A stretch of DNA of 64,000 nt from Hansfordia pulvinata (GCA_006538405.1 BJKQ01000001.1:1178001-1242000); one strand, 5' to 3'. Shown: positions 9,959 to 22,306, numbered from the stretch's first letter. Translations and numbers: made by a program. The notes: generated by a model not told the origin, from the sequence alone.

Positions 9959-12469
9959 GGTGGTGGTTGTTTTACTAGGACGCCGCGACGGATAGGAAGT
10001 TGGGGAGGTAGAAAGGGACCGGGGCAGAGTTCTGGGGGAGTTCGAAGGTGAGGATGTCAGATGTGCCAGCACTGACTCGAAACAAACGAAACGACTGTCG
10101 AGGGGGTCACTGTCGAGGACAGTGTACGCGTATTCTGATGTCTCTTGTTCATATTGTTCCGGGAACCCTGGATGTCTTATTGTTTATACTCGAGAAGGCG
10201 AGAGAGGTTGACAGGTTATATTTAGCAGCTCGCGGAGACTAACACCGCGCTCGTGTACGTACTCGTGGGCCTTGACAACCGAAGCTGACCTTCCCCTGAG
10301 CAAGCAAGCCCAGCGCGACGACTGGCTGAAGAGAACCTTCTCTCGCGTCTCTAGACGTAGGCCCTACAGAAAAAGGCGATCCTTGCATCCTGCCAGCTTC
10401 TCGCGCTCTTGCTACGGTCAGTCTCTCGGGCTTTAGCGCGTCTTGACGAGCTGGCTCACCGAACACAACACTCGAGATGAAGCGGGGAGGGCGCTTCTCG
10501 TCCTTTCGCCTACGCATGCACCCGTTCGTCCTAGCTAGCGCGGGAGCAGGAGGAGGGATCGCGAGTCACTCAGAGCCAAGCGAGGCGCCAAACTCGAAAT
10601 CGCAAGGTACATGTATAACAGGGCCCCCGGGGCCAGCCCTAAATCAAAGCCCCAGGCTGTTGATGCTGGCCTGAATCTGTCTCGCCGCAGGGGCGCTGGG
10701 CTGGCGCGGGGATTCGTTCGTCCCGCCAACCTCCTGGGAAGAAGGCGGTCGGGCCTGGCGGCTGTACTCTTAGCCGGTTCGAGAAACAATGCGCGATGGC
10801 CACTTACGAGTACTGGCCCAGCAGGAGTCTCTCTTCAGGTGAGCTGGTATCCTCATATCACTTGAAGTGTTTCCCAGCGATAGGTCTCGCTGTAGCTGTC
10901 CAGGGCCGTCGGGCTCGCCGACGCCAAGCCGCGCCTTGTCAATGGGTACGCGCGGGGTGCTCCGACGGGCGGATTGCATTGCGCTTTCGCTTCTGACAGG
11001 AGCGGTCTCACGCCGGCTGTCAGACAGGTCGGCTGGAGTCTCAATGGGGTTTTTTTTTTTTTTTCATGTTGTGTTCCTTCTTCGCATCAGGTGTCGATTC
11101 CCCTCTGAAAATAAGTTGCTACCGGCGGATGTCCCGACTCGGAGTTGCCAGATTGCAAGCTCTCCTCCAACTTGTCGCTTCATCAGACAGCTACTAAAAC
11201 CGGAGGATACATGCGCTTCGTCGCACAGAAACCCCCTCCGTCCCAGAGACAACGGTAGAGCGAGAAGACCCCCCAAGAACCGCGCTGCTTACCCCAGACA
11301 GCAGAACAAGACGGTCCAGCGAGCGCGCTCCGATGCTCGACACTTTATTGTGTGAAACAATCTCTCTGCGCTGATCAATCCTCTCCGCCAAGGCTCCTCT
11401 TCTATAGTCGATCAGCACGCGCTTGCCAGACCCACGAGATGCCCCCCCCCCGTGCGGTTTCCAGCTACTCATCAACCAGTCCAGTCTTACCAGTCCTCCA
11501 ATCGATCCAGAGCTCACCAGCCTCTATGCGTCCCCCGCTACGAACTGCGGAGACTTTGCCCAGGGGGTGTGGCGACGGCGACAATCCAGAGAGGGACCCG
11601 GCCCACCCCTGAGCCCTCGGCGCTGAGTCGTCGATGATACTCTTCCCATGACCCGTTAGACTGACCAGATAGTGACGCCAATTTGTTCCCAACCGTATCG
11701 CCAGTGCCCCCGGCGTAGCTGGCACAGCTTTCCAGTCGAACCGGCCGCCGACTGGGGGTGACGAAGCCCGCCACGGAGAGAGGAAATGCAACGCCCGCTG
11801 GGCTCATAGTTGCTCGCTCTCCCCAGTATTCGCTTGCACACCCGGCCCTCGCCTCTTTGCCCGTCGCGGGTTTGCACCGCGGCACGAAGGTGCATCATCA
11901 GTATAGAGAGCAGCGGCCAGCTTGAGAGGGAGATACGCAAGGCTGAATTTGACGTTGACTGATGACATGAGCAAACAGCCGTAAGGCGTACGGCGCGTGT
12001 GTCGTCAGCACGAACAGGTAGAAGGCACGTTGTTTTTGTGCCGTGCAAGCTCAAGTAGATGTGACACGTTGCCAACCTGGGCTTTGTCGGAAGCCACAAT
12101 GCCACGCGCCAGTCAACCATAAGAATTCCCGAAGTATGTTTAACGGCCGGCTGGTGTTGACGTGGCGCTGCTCGTCAGCTGACCACTCGGACGGTCGGCG
12201 AGTAAAGTCAAGACTCTTTAGTACCTTACTGAGATGCGCAACTTGCGGCCTTATGATGTATCTGAAACGCAGGTTCGTAGTTCCCATTGACATTCCATGT
12301 GTCGAAATGGCGATGACAGTGAATTTCTTCCAGGGAGATCGTAAGTCGTGTCATTCATCAGTAGTTAAAAAGCCAAAGATTTATCGGATGCAAACCTCCA
12401 ACGCCAAAATCAAGAACTGCACACACAACAAAACCTCCGCCCTCATATTATCATAGCTCATCGTCCATC
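9959..12469. other. Intergenic, 2.5 kb
   Basis: Lies upstream of the repeat protein and downstream of the monooxygenase, both on the minus strand. It contains a poly-T run at about 11050-11064 and a few TACGAGTAC-type words (near 10256 and 10805). Open frames are short and lack recognisable motifs. No tRNA-like boxes were found by eye. Confidence 0.4.
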
Positions 12470-14550
12470 TTACAGCACGCAATCCGCACTTTCATCGAGG
12501 TACCACGTCGAGTCGAATGCCGGGTCGAGTTCCTTAGTAGAGAAGCCATTGCCCAGGTAGGCGAAGCGGTTCTGCGACGGGCTGTCGTAGACATAGTCCC
12601 AGTCCTCTCCCCGAAGCCGCTCGAGCATGTGGAAGAAGTGAATGCGGCTGCCGGGGTGCAGAGCAGTGACGGGGCCGTCTGCCTTGCCTCCCTTGAACCA
12701 CGAACGACCTTCAGAGGCCCACGTCGTCCGCGGCATGAAGCTCGCCACATGCTCCGCGTAGTCATTGACGGCCGCCTCCGAAGGTGCCATGGCCTTGATT
12801 CCTTCGGTTTGGCACTTCATTATCGCTCGTGCGATGTACCGGGCAATGTGCTCGCTCAAAGTGAACACACTCCCATGGCCAATCGGCGCGTTGGGGCCAA
12901 GAAAAGCTGTCATGGATTAGAGGAGGTCCTGAGCGCAGACTTCATTGCTGGCAGACTCACTGAAGTAGTTAGGCACACCCGGCAGCGCACACGACATATA
13001 GCTCCTTGGGACTCCTTTCCGAACCGCGTCTTGAACGTTTCCACTCCGCCCGTGGATTGGGAACCGAGGAACGAACGAATTGTCAAACCCGGTCGCACAG
13101 ATGATGACGTCGAGCTTGATTACTCCTCCAGACTCCAGCTTGATGCCCTCAGGAACCACTGCGGCAATCTTCTCGGTAATCACGTCCACATTAGGCGCCT
13201 GCAGCGCCTCGAGGTATCCAGGTGCCGGTGTCAGACGACGGAATCCGATTGGGGTTTTAGGGATCAAGGCCTCGCAGAGTTTCGGGTCACCACGGAGACT
13301 GGCAGTCATGAACTCGGTAGCTTTTGCCTGAGCGAAAGCCTGAACTGGCCCGCCGTTGAGAACCTGCCACTTTGTAAGTCGCTCTTGCCTGTCACTGATC
13401 TAGAGTGTCGCTTACCAGAGGGAATGTCCCGCTCAAGTCCTTTTCTATCGCCTTGACAAACTTGCGATAGAACACGGGATCACTTCTGAATCTCTCCTTT
13501 TGCGCAGCGGAAAAGCTCTCGGACGCATCAAGCTCGATCTCGGGCAGTATCTCTTTCGCAGGCCCTCCCATAATCTTCATCGTCATGATGCGCGGCGGGA
13601 TCACCCACGTGGGGGTGCGAACCAAGTGGTGAAGCTTTGCCACGTCTTTTCAAGGGTCAGCCTTGGCCCTAGTTTGGCTTTTCATACATCTAGGGACGAG
13701 TAACACTTACTGGGTTGTATGGCAGGCAGGAGCTGAATTCCGGAGGAGCCATTTCCAATGACAGCGACGTTCTTGTTGGTCAGATCCAAATTGTCGGGCC
13801 AGCGGGCGGTGTGCACCAGGTCTCCGTTGAAGCTGTCAAGGCTGGGGATATCTGGCCATTTCCAATTGCTGGAAGAAAGCTGTTAGCAAGGCGCAGGCGC
13901 CACTGAAGAGGGGCAATAATGAGCGAGGCGGCGAAGACCTACTTCAGAATGCCTGACGCATCAACGATGAAATTAGCAGTGTCCTGGAACACTCGGCCAG
14001 TCTGGAGATCGTGGACACTCAAGTCCCAGAGCCCCCGACTCTCATCCCACCACGCCCCCTCCACCCTGTGGCACAGTCTTATGGAGCCGCGCATGTCTTC
14101 CTCGTCGCAGACCTTCTCGAGGTAAGCCTCGATCTCAGGTGCTGGAGAGAAGAAGTTGGACCAGTCGGGATTCGGCCTCCAGGAAAACTGATAGTTGTGG
14201 CTGGGAACATCACAGCGGCAACCGGGATAGCGATTTTCGGCCCATGTGCCGCCAACCTGGTCGTTCTTCTCGTAGACGACGTGCTCGTAGTTGGACATGC
14301 TCTTGCGCAGGGTGCGAATCATGTTGAGACCGCTGGCTCCGGCGCCGATACCCACGATTCTGACATGCTTGGGCGTTCCGAGAGGGGCCTCTCTGACCGA
14401 GTACGGGGCTCTTGACCTGGCCGTGGGCGTGTTGGTGCTGTTGATGTCGTGTGCCATGTTTGACACTGGATGAACTCGATGAGTGGCCATGTTGAGCAGC
14501 GACGGGGGATGAACCGGAGGTGGCTGACTTTGAGTTTGGCTCAGAGACAT
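12470..14550 (-). CDS. FAD/NADPH-dependent monooxygenase, type I Baeyer-Villiger family
   Basis: Five exons: 14550-13943, 13868-13711, 13645-13416, 13363-12961 and 12906-12470, giving 611 aa. All introns are 52-74 nt, with donors GTAGGT, GTAAGT, GTAAGC and GTGAGT. FAD-binding GIGAGASG is at residues 67-74, then QVGGTWAENRYPGCRCDVPS. The BVMO fingerprint F-x-G-x3-H-x3-W-P is complete at about 216-227 (FNGDLVHTARWP). The NADPH-binding GNGSSG is at about 241-246, and ICATGFDNSF lies later. Such enzymes insert oxygen next to a ketone, often in secondary metabolism or degradation of cyclic ketones; the substrate cannot be told. Alternative starts at 14490 and 14457 would remove up to 31 N-terminal residues that look disordered. 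No membrane segment or targeting signal is obvious. Its nearest neighbour is the secreted repeat protein 2.5 kb away. Confidence 0.9.
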
Positions 14551-16242
14551 GCCTCTCGGTCAGAGGAGTCAAAGGTTTTATAGATTCCAGTTTGCATGCA
14601 GAACGCGCTCGTGAGTGCCCCCATGCAGGAGTCGGAGCCCATGCCGTGTGCGTGTGTCAAGAGAGACGCCGGGGCGATCATTGCCCGAAAAGCGGGTTCC
14701 TCGTGGAGCCAGCTGGTCGGGTGAAGCTGTTGGGAACGCCTCACATCAGGGAGTGCGTATCTGGACCTACCATGGGCTGGAGGCGACCACAGACCGAGGG
14801 AGCGATCGACGAGCTGCCCGATCAGTCGAGTGGCTCGAGCAACACGAGACGGAGCGTTCCAGCAGCGCTTCGAGCCAAGCTTTGCCCCGTAGCCTCCCAT
14901 CGGATCCCTTGCCATGGGCTTGTGTGCTGCATCCGCCCCCGCGGACCCGTGCGAGCAGGCACAAGGGCTGTCGGTCGCCCGCCGGCTGCATGGCCCTGCC
15001 TTGCCTGGCGTGATCGGGCTGGCAGCATGCGGCGGCAGGGCAGATGGCAGGGCCCGCGGCCGGGCGCGTCCGGGAAAAGTGCAGGTTTGCGGGCGCGGCG
15101 GCGACGACGCACAGGGCGGGTTCCCATAATATAAGCTCCGGGAGTCAACGCCATTGGCTGTTTGACGCAGGCGAGTTTGCCGTCGTGGGAACTAGACCCC
15201 GGGAGCCGGGAGCTGGGAGTCTGCAGTCGTATTTCGTCCAACCAACGCGCGACTCCACAGACCCATTCGACTCGGTCTCTGGCTGAGCAGCGGCGGCGCG
15301 GGCAGGGGAGCGAGTGGCTCCCTGCCCAGAGGTACCGAGGGATGAAGGAAAGAGGCGTCGTCGGGCGGCATGCTGACAAGACAGAGCCGGATGATGTGGA
15401 AGATGAACGCGGGGGCGTCGCCAGGCGGCAATGTTGCTGTCGTTGCGAAGAGGATCGATGAAGCCGGGCTCATAGCCGTGATACGAGTGAAGAAGAAAGC
15501 GGAGGTTGAGACGGGCTGATAGGTTGCCTCTCAATCTACATAAGCCCTGTCGGTTGCACATTACCAAGCTGTGGTGCATCAGATTAGGAGGTAGGTACGC
15601 TGCCGTACATCATGCAATCAATCCATTGGATCCTCACATGAGATGCCCGCGTCTCTTGTACTCCGTTGTATGTGCTTCTACTCGCACGAGCGCTTATGAA
15701 GACGCCGCTGTCAGGTCGGATACCTACAAGATACCAGCTGAGACGCGAGTACTCGTATGTGCCTAAGCGTGGCCCTGCTTGCAGAAGTACTGGATACGTG
15801 CATCGCACCGATTGAGCTGGGTCATACATGTACTGATGCATGTACCTGTGGTGGACAGGTACTTAGTCCCGAACGGGGAGGGATGCACCTGCCTCTGCAG
15901 AAAACACCCCGCCATATCTGGCAGGCGCGTTCTATGTTTGCTTGGTGGGGTTGCACACTTTTGCAGTGAGACTACATGGATATTGACAGACTCTGACGAT
16001 CAAGATCGGATTGATTGATATCGGATAACATTCTGACAGGCCGTCTCTGGCGCACCGATACATACCTACTTACCCGGTACCTACCTTAGGTACCAGACCG
16101 GACCTCATCCTCGAGTCGATTCATGGCATCTCGCTCACCACCCTATCAGATTTGAGCCCGCCCAAGTGATCAACGCTTGGCTGTGTCTTTGCCTGCGTCC
16201 GCCCCTCACTTTCTCGTCCTCTTTCCCTAGGTAGCCTCCGCC
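14551..16242. promoter_or_regulatory. 1.7-kb divergent promoter region
   Basis: Lies between the monooxygenase (-) and the histidine methyltransferase (+). TACCTACC/GGTACC-type words cluster at about 15590, 15745, 15840-15870 and 16065-16095. A C/T-rich leader (CTTTCTCGTCCTCTTTCCC, about 16208-16226) precedes the ATG at 16243. No gene seen. Confidence 0.4.
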
Positions 16243-17389
16243 ATGTCCTTCTCCTTCTCTTTCGCCGGCGACGATATAGAGGGCGAGGGTGCATCAGCCA
16301 CCCCCGCCGCTCCCGCGCCCACCACCACAAGCCCACCTGCGAGCGCATTCCCCGTCGCCGGAAAGCCCTTGCTGCCCGCGGTCAGCCATGACCTCAAGCA
16401 TATGCTGGCAGACCTGCCTTCCAAGGTAGCGTACAGTCTCCTGGACGTCCACCTGGATGACTCCAGCACCATCCAGCTGCCCCGTCGCGAGCTCTGGGAC
16501 GTGCGCGTCCAGCTCATGGCCGAGGACAGCGGCGAGGGCGAGGGCGAGTCGGAGCCCGGCTTGGGAACCCACGACGTGAGGACAGGCGTGTACGAGGGCG
16601 GGTTCAAATCTTGGGAGAGCAGCGTTGATCTGGTCAAGGTCCTCGCACATGCCAGGCATGACCGCGGCGCTGATCGCAGGATCACCAGGGTCGTCGAGGT
16701 AAGTGTCTCTGCCACCCCCGTATCATCGGGCCCGCGCTCAAGATCAAGCAGCTCGGATGCGGAACCGCCTTGCCATCCCTGGCGCTGTTCGACTGGGCCC
16801 TGAGCGCAGCGGGATCCGACCATCATGACGGCTTCTCTCTGGTGTTGGCCGACTACAACCCGACGGTCCTGCAGCTCGTCACTCTGCCCAACATCATCCT
16901 ATCGTGGGCGTTGCACCAGCAATCGCACCTGGAGGTCTTGGCCGAAGCGTTCTCTGGCGAGGGGGAGCTCGAGCTGACCCCTGAGGTTGTCAAGGCGTTT
17001 GAGGATTTCCTATCTGCGCGCAACATTTTCCTTCAGTTCTTCTCGGGGCGTGGTCGGATGAACTCGTGGGATTGATGAATGCAGGTCCATCCTCTTCGGC
17101 AGGGACTGTATCGGCTGGTAACACAACGATACTGGGCGCTGAAACCATATACTCTCCTTTCGCGCTAGACTCATTCACCCAGATCGTATTTGCGCTGATG
17201 CAAGGGGAGAAAGCGCGCGGGCAGTCGGCTGAGGTCCTAGTTGGCGCGAAGAAACTCTACTTTGGCGTCGGCGGCTCTCTGGATGACTTTATTGCCAAGG
17301 CGAGGGGATTGGGCGCCCAGGTTGACAATGTTCGGGAAGAAACGGACGGTGTGCGGCGAGGCGTCGTGAGCTGCCGGCTTGTTGGGTAA
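16243..17389 (+). CDS. HPM1: Protein-histidine N-methyltransferase (HPM1/METTL18-like), frameshifted
   Basis: A seven-beta-strand SAM methyltransferase; in yeast Hpm1 methylates a histidine of ribosomal protein uL3 (Rpl3). Exon 1 is 16243-16698 and the intron 16699-16751 (GTAAGT...CAG). The second exon starts at LGCGTALPSLALFDW, SAM motif I, followed by LVLADYNPTVLQLVTLPNIILSW. The family motif ILGAETIYSPFALDSF lies near 17130-17180 and the end (SCRLVG) is at 17389. At the GGGG run 17045-17048 the frame reads FFSGRGRMNSWD and stops at 17075. The conserved continuation WSDELVGLMNAG is in another frame, and one extra G would join the two. No intron of usual size fits here. It is either a base missing from the assembly or a real loss of function. 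Without the break the protein would be about 360 aa, near the family length. Confidence 0.85.
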
Positions 17390-17503
17390 AAGTCTAGGAC
17401 CTTCTTATCTGCCTTGCACTGAAAGGGGAGGAACAGCGTATTGCTCTCACTTCTCTGCTGACCTGAAGGGATCCATGTCACCTGGGCCGTCCGACGACGC
17501 GGA

Positions 17504-17689
17504 TTACGCCAACTCGTCACCTTGACCTTGCTTCGGCCTCGACTCCAAGCTCTGGTCCAGAAGCCAGTGGTTCCATGCCAGGATCTGGAGACCATCTGCA
17601 AAACCGACAGGCGATGCCAGAACGAGCCTGGATCCGCCAGCAGTAGTGAGGAGAAATAAAACTGCGTACAGTGTTGAAAACGCCATCAT
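17504..17689 (-). CDS. Possible 61-aa secreted peptide (weak)
   Basis: The frame starts MMAFSTLYAVLFLLTTAGG, which resembles a signal peptide with a cleavage site near VLASP, followed by about 35 residues without cysteines. It lies just past the HPM1 stop on the opposite strand. There is no homologue I recognise and no splice evidence. It could be a small secreted protein, the first exon of a longer gene, or chance. Confidence 0.2.
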   Translation of the reverse strand: MMAFSTLYAVLFLLTTAGGSRLVLASPVGFADGLQILAWNHWLLDQSLESRPKQGQGDELA

Positions 17690-19657
17690 CGACTCATGTA
17701 CATAGGTAGGTACTCAAGACGGAAGTTGGAATCACGGCTGGCGATTCAAACGGATTTCTCTTCCGGGCAGCTGAAAGATGACTGTTCGAGTAAAAGGTCA
17801 AACTTAAAGACATGTAGACGGTATCTCATCACCTGGCGCCGGCTGAGAGGATATACATCATAGCAATCTGCCAAAGACACATGAGCTACGTCTCCTAATT
17901 GTACCAATTCAGCACAGCAGGTTCTGCCATCGGTGCGAGCAAGGGCCTACGCGTACGTGTGCCAAATCATCCGGGAGAACGACAGGCTGGAAATGGCAGG
18001 TCAAGATTGGATGACATCTGTGACTTGTCAAGCCTGTCATCTGAGCTTGGAAGCGCCAGTGGCTTGCCGCTGCTGGGGAAGCAGAGCATGATGAGCATCT
18101 GGCCGGGCTCCCGCAAAAGAGCCAGTATTGGCGTCTGTGCTTCTTGACCGTAGCGCAAGTGCTTATTGTTCCGTACCTATCTGCAGGCATAAATTTCGCC
18201 TGGCCCCGGGGAGCTGGGTGGCTTGATATTAGGACAGGGATGCAAATGAAAGCCAGCCGGGGCGGAAGCCAACCGGTGTCAGGCATGATCAAGGCTGCTT
18301 TGTTGCCTCTGGTACGCATGCTCACAGTGCCAAAGAGCTCATTGCTAGGGCCAGTGGGAGCCACATCCTGGTTGCTTGCTGGCTAAACAGAGCCCGGGAC
18401 TGATGTCGGCTATCGGTGTCGTTAAGGAGGGCCAACTGGACTTCGTTCAATCCCGTCATGTTTGTTTGTCGTCGCTTTCGCCCGCGATATATATGGGCAC
18501 GGAAAAGGTCGCCGAAGTCCTGGAAGGACCCGCACCCTCATTTAAGATAAGGTACTCCTGTCCGCCCGATCGCTCCAATCGTCGCCATGCTCTCGCCCGG
18601 GAGCAAGGAAGCCGACAAAAACCCACCTGCCATGCGCCACATACGACACGCTGAGGCATTTCGCCAAATTGCGATGGATTGACGAAGGAAACAGGTAGGA
18701 ATCCGTGGGTTTTCTTCGGCGCACTCCGTCCTTTCCGCAGAAGCGCGCGCGCGCACGCTGCGCTCGCCAGAGCATGGCGAGCGCCTGCAGCTGCTCACGT
18801 GCCCATGGATCGGGGACTTGCCGCGCTCAGCATCCACTCGTACTCGCAGACTGGATACCGGTCGGTCCAGAAGGGTCAGCAGCTTTGTTCGTCGCCTCGC
18901 TCGGCCACGCCGTGAGAAACAAAAGGGCGCCTTCCGGCCCCCAAGCGAATCGCTTCAAGGCCTCCCGTCAAGGGGCTCGGCCTGGCGAGTGCGAACGCGA
19001 CGCATTGGCAAGCAGAAAGAAGACCCCGAGCGGTCACATGCGCACGGCTTTGACTGGTCACGTCCTGCAATTTGGAGTCGAGACTCGGGCCGGATCCTGG
19101 GGCGGGTTGCCAATACTCGTACCCCCCCGTAGCTGGGCGCAAGGCGGGCCCGTGATTGGTCGCACGCCGTCGACGTAGAGGCGCAGCAACGCTACCTAAC
19201 TCGTGGAAGGCTTTCTCTTTCGGATAGCCCGTCGTGCCCGTCAGCCGCGGCAAGTCCCCTAACTAGTCGCCAGCCGTGCTTCTTCCGCCAGCCCACTGCA
19301 AGCTGCAGAGCGCTCTAGGTGGCGCTGGGAAGAAGACGCACAAAGCAACCTTCTCGTGAGGCTGAATCGGCAGGCTGGGCTGCGTGCGTCTGCTTTGGCG
19401 CATGCCGCGCGACTGCGACGTGCCTCGAAGGTCGCAGGCACCATGCAGTTCTTGAGTGTATCCGCAAGTTTGGGCATGTAAGATGAGGCCCGGGGTTAGA
19501 GCAAATAGGTGCTTGCCAGCTTATGACGTTTAAGCTTTGAAGGATCGCGAGGCAGGAAGCCGAGAGTTGGTGAAGGAGAAGGGCTCATCTTATTTGTCTG
19601 TGCCCCCTTGTCCCTTGACTACCTAAGCCACTTGTCAGACAGGCTCCGAAAGACTCT

Positions 19658-20626
19658 TTATTGACACGCATATGTGCGTGTGGAATCATTGCTGGGGCCC
19701 AAGACATGCAACGGCGACAGACAGAGACCAGGTAGGGCCTGTCTCAGCAGATGGGTCGCCGTTGATTCCCAGCAATCCTGGACGGGCATGTAATGGCACA
19801 GCGGAGACTGGCAGACACCCCTGAATTTATCTGGGCGCCTCTTCCGGGTGTCCCTCGACCAAGCTGGTGAGGGTCGGAGTGGCCAATCTATCGTGCGGAT
19901 GCTTGTGGACGGGAAAGGGGCCCGCCGCCCATGTCGTCGCCAGTCGGCTTGGTGATGAAAGTCATATTCGTAGGCGCAAGGTACGAGTACGACAGGGGCT
20001 CGTCGCCATGGGCCCTTGTCCGGGTGTTCCTCGCTAGATCGGTCGTGGTTAGGCTGGTTGCTTAGGGTAGTAGCCAGAACGGTCCGTGGAGCTGGGTGCT
20101 GGTGTTGATCAACCGGCCTGGCCGCTGTCGAGCAGAGAGCATCGCCGACCCAGGACAACTGGACGCAGGCGTCGGCACCGACGGGATCGCACACTCCGTT
20201 GCGAGAGCCGTACACATGCTCGTAGTCCATGGGCCCGGAGCACCTAACGTACTCGTATGGGTAAGGCTCGGGGCTGCATGTGTAGGTGTTCAGGATGTCG
20301 TTGTTGTTGTTGATTCGGGGTGTTGGTGGTGTTGTTACTTCCTGGCCTGGATCGGGCTGCATCTGCCAACCCAGAGCTACGAGTAGGTAGTAGGTTCCTA
20401 CCCTACCTAACCGGGCTGTTCGTACTGGGCGCGGGCTGCGCCTGCCTAGACCACCCCGGCGTTGCGTCGTGCCGCGCTCGCTCATCGTTGCAGTCGCAGT
20501 CGCAGTCGCAGTCGCTCTTGCCGTTGGCTGCCCCCTTCTCTCCCGCGTTCCTGCCTGCGCGCCTCGCGCCTGATTTAACACGGCGGCCCCTCGCTCATTT
20601 CCGGCAACCGCCCTTCTGCTGTCCAT
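19658..20626 (-). CDS. Possible hypothetical protein, 322 codons (weak)
   Basis: An uninterrupted frame in an otherwise empty 4-kb interval. The middle part (CSPEPYPYEYVRCSGP, then further Cys residues) looks more protein-like than the Arg/Pro-rich ends. No domain, signal peptide or family is recognised. Long frames arise easily in GC-rich DNA, so this is kept only as a low-confidence candidate. Transcript or homologue support would decide. Confidence 0.15.
   Translation of the reverse strand: MDSRRAVAGNERGAAVLNQARGAQAGTRERRGQPTARATATATATATMSERGTTQRRGGLGRRSPRPVRTARLGRVGTYYLLVALGWQMQPDPGQEVTTPPTPRINNNNDILNTYTCSPEPYPYEYVRCSGPMDYEHVYGSRNGVCDPVGADACVQLSWVGDALCSTAARPVDQHQHPAPRTVLATTLSNQPNHDRSSEEHPDKGPWRRAPVVLVPCAYEYDFHHQADWRRHGRRAPFPSTSIRTIDWPLRPSPAWSRDTRKRRPDKFRGVCQSPLCHYMPVQDCWESTATHLLRQALPGLCLSPLHVLGPSNDSTRTYACQ
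20491..20515. repeat. CAGTCG hexamer repeat, about 4 copies
   Basis: Perfect tandem of CAGTCG in non-coding DNA upstream of the GPI-protein gene. Confidence 0.8.
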
Positions 20627-21361
20627 CTTGTCATCACCAACTTACCCATCGCTTCTTCTCTCGCTAGGCCTCTTGCTTGTTCTACTACATACGACTAATA
20701 ATACCGGCACTCACTCTTGCTTCTGCTCTGGTTCTGGCTGTCTGCCCACCTACTTGCTTGAACACTTACACGCGCTTTGTCTTACCCACCCATCTGACTC
20801 TGCCGACTCATAATCCGAGGTAAGTCCCAAGCACTGTCTCCTTTCCGCCGGTCTTTCGTTCCTGGCTGGCGTCTTGGATCTGAGTCTCAGCGTCCGCTGG
20901 TCAGTCTGTGTCCGTGTCAGTGTCCACTCTTGGATGTCTGCTCTCGCGCAGAATACTGGCGGGCCTCGCACGCGCACCGGCGGGGACCAACATGCCGTTG
21001 GTTCCACAGCGTCGCGTGCGAGTCTGGTGACGGCCCACTACGCGCTTGGTCAAGATCGGCAGAGCTATCGCGCAAAACGGGCAATTGGAAATTGGTCTCA
21101 GGCCGATCTCACGTATACCCCGTCACCACCCCATCACTTCTTTGCGCCCATGCCCACAAGACCGTCGCCGCGGCCGTGGAAGGGTGGACTTTCCCCAGAT
21201 CAGCGTTCTCTTAAAAGCCCCTCAACGGCCGCAACCGTTTCAACCCACTTTCTCCAGCTCTCCCGGCTTGCTACCGAATATCCTCCCGCTGACCCTGCCT
21301 CTTGCCAGCAACTTCACATCAGCTCTTTAATAGATATTTCGATCATCTCTCCACCGTCACC

Positions 21362-22306
21362 ATGAAGGCCACTTTCACCGCCACCCTCGTCGCCGTCCTC
21401 GCCGGACTGGCACAGTCCAAGGTTGCCTTGACCAACAGCAACTTCGACGGGATCACCGATGGCAAGCCCTTCACCGTCACCTGGTCTGGAGCCACTGGCC
21501 CCGTCTCTTTGACCCTCAAGTCCGGTCCCGAGGGTAACCTGAACACCGTCTCGACCCTCACTTCTGGTGCCACTGGCGAAAGCTTCACCTGGACCCCGGC
21601 CGCGAACCTGCCCTCTGGCCAGTATGCTTTCGAGATCAACGACGGCACCGACACCAACTACAGCGAGCAATTCGTAAGTCTTATTCTATTCTCAGGAACC
21701 TGACGCAGCTTTTTGCTGGCTTGGGCGATAGTTCATCGTTCGCCGAATACACGGACGCATGTGGCTAGGCCATTGGTCTGCAAACGGCTGGGCCTCAATA
21801 CTAGCCTTCTACTTGAGCTTCCCCCATGTGGTAGGCGATCCCGACTAACCACAACTGCTTAACAGCCTGTCGCGGGTACTTCTGCGTCCTCTTCCTCTTC
21901 CTCTTCGGCCTCAGCCACGACGACGACCACCGAGTCCAGCACCACCGCGTCGGCGACGACGACCCACACTAAGACGGCTACCTCCACCACCGCCAGCTCG
22001 GCTGCCTCCAGCTCTGTCCCTGCTTCCAGCTCGGTCCCTGCCTCTAGCTCGGTCCCTGCCTCTAGCTCGGTCCCTGCCTCCAGCTCGGTTCCTGCTTCTT
22101 CCAGTAAGCTTCAAATCTCAACCTCCACAATTGAGTTGTAAGACCGCCCTGACTAATTCGCATGTAAAGGCATGTCCAAGTCTCCTTCCCAGACCTCGAG
22201 TGGTTCTCCTTCCCAGACCAGCCCCCCTGGAACCAACGATGCGCGTGGCAAGGTCGCTCCCTTTGTTGCTCCCATCCTGATGGTCGCGGGCGCTGCTCTG
22301 CTCTAA
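21362..22306 (+). CDS. GPI-anchored Ser/Thr-rich cell-wall protein with KRE9/KNH-like N-terminal domain
   Basis: Three exons: 21362-21673, 21866-22103 and 22170-22306; 228 aa. The signal peptide MKATFTATLVAVLAGLAQS is followed by an immunoglobulin-like domain of the Kre9/Knh1 family (NSNFDGITDGKPFTVTWSGA ... SGQYAFEIND, residues about 20-104). Then comes a Ser/Thr stalk with five copies of SSVPA (about 22005-22100), a likely O-mannosylated spacer. The C-terminus has a hydrophobic tail (VAPFVAPILMVAGAALL) after a small polar stretch GTNDARGK, as expected for GPI attachment. Introns: 21674-21865 (GTAAGT...ACAG) and 22104-22169 (GTAAGC...AAAG). Related proteins sit at the outer membrane face or wall and may take part in beta-1,6-glucan assembly; the exact role is inferred. 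A poly-T/C tract just after the stop may mark the 3' UTR. Confidence 0.88.

Larger units (their letters stand above)
17390..21361. other. Large intergenic region, about 4 kb
   Basis: Between HPM1 and the GPI-protein gene. It contains scattered TACGAGTAC and GGTAGGTAC words (17700, 18840, 19115, 19980, 20250, 20380), a CAGTCG hexamer run at 20491-20515, and C/T-rich DNA from about 20500 that probably belongs to the promoter and leader of the downstream gene. Two weak candidate reading frames are listed separately. No RNA gene was recognised. Confidence 0.4.
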
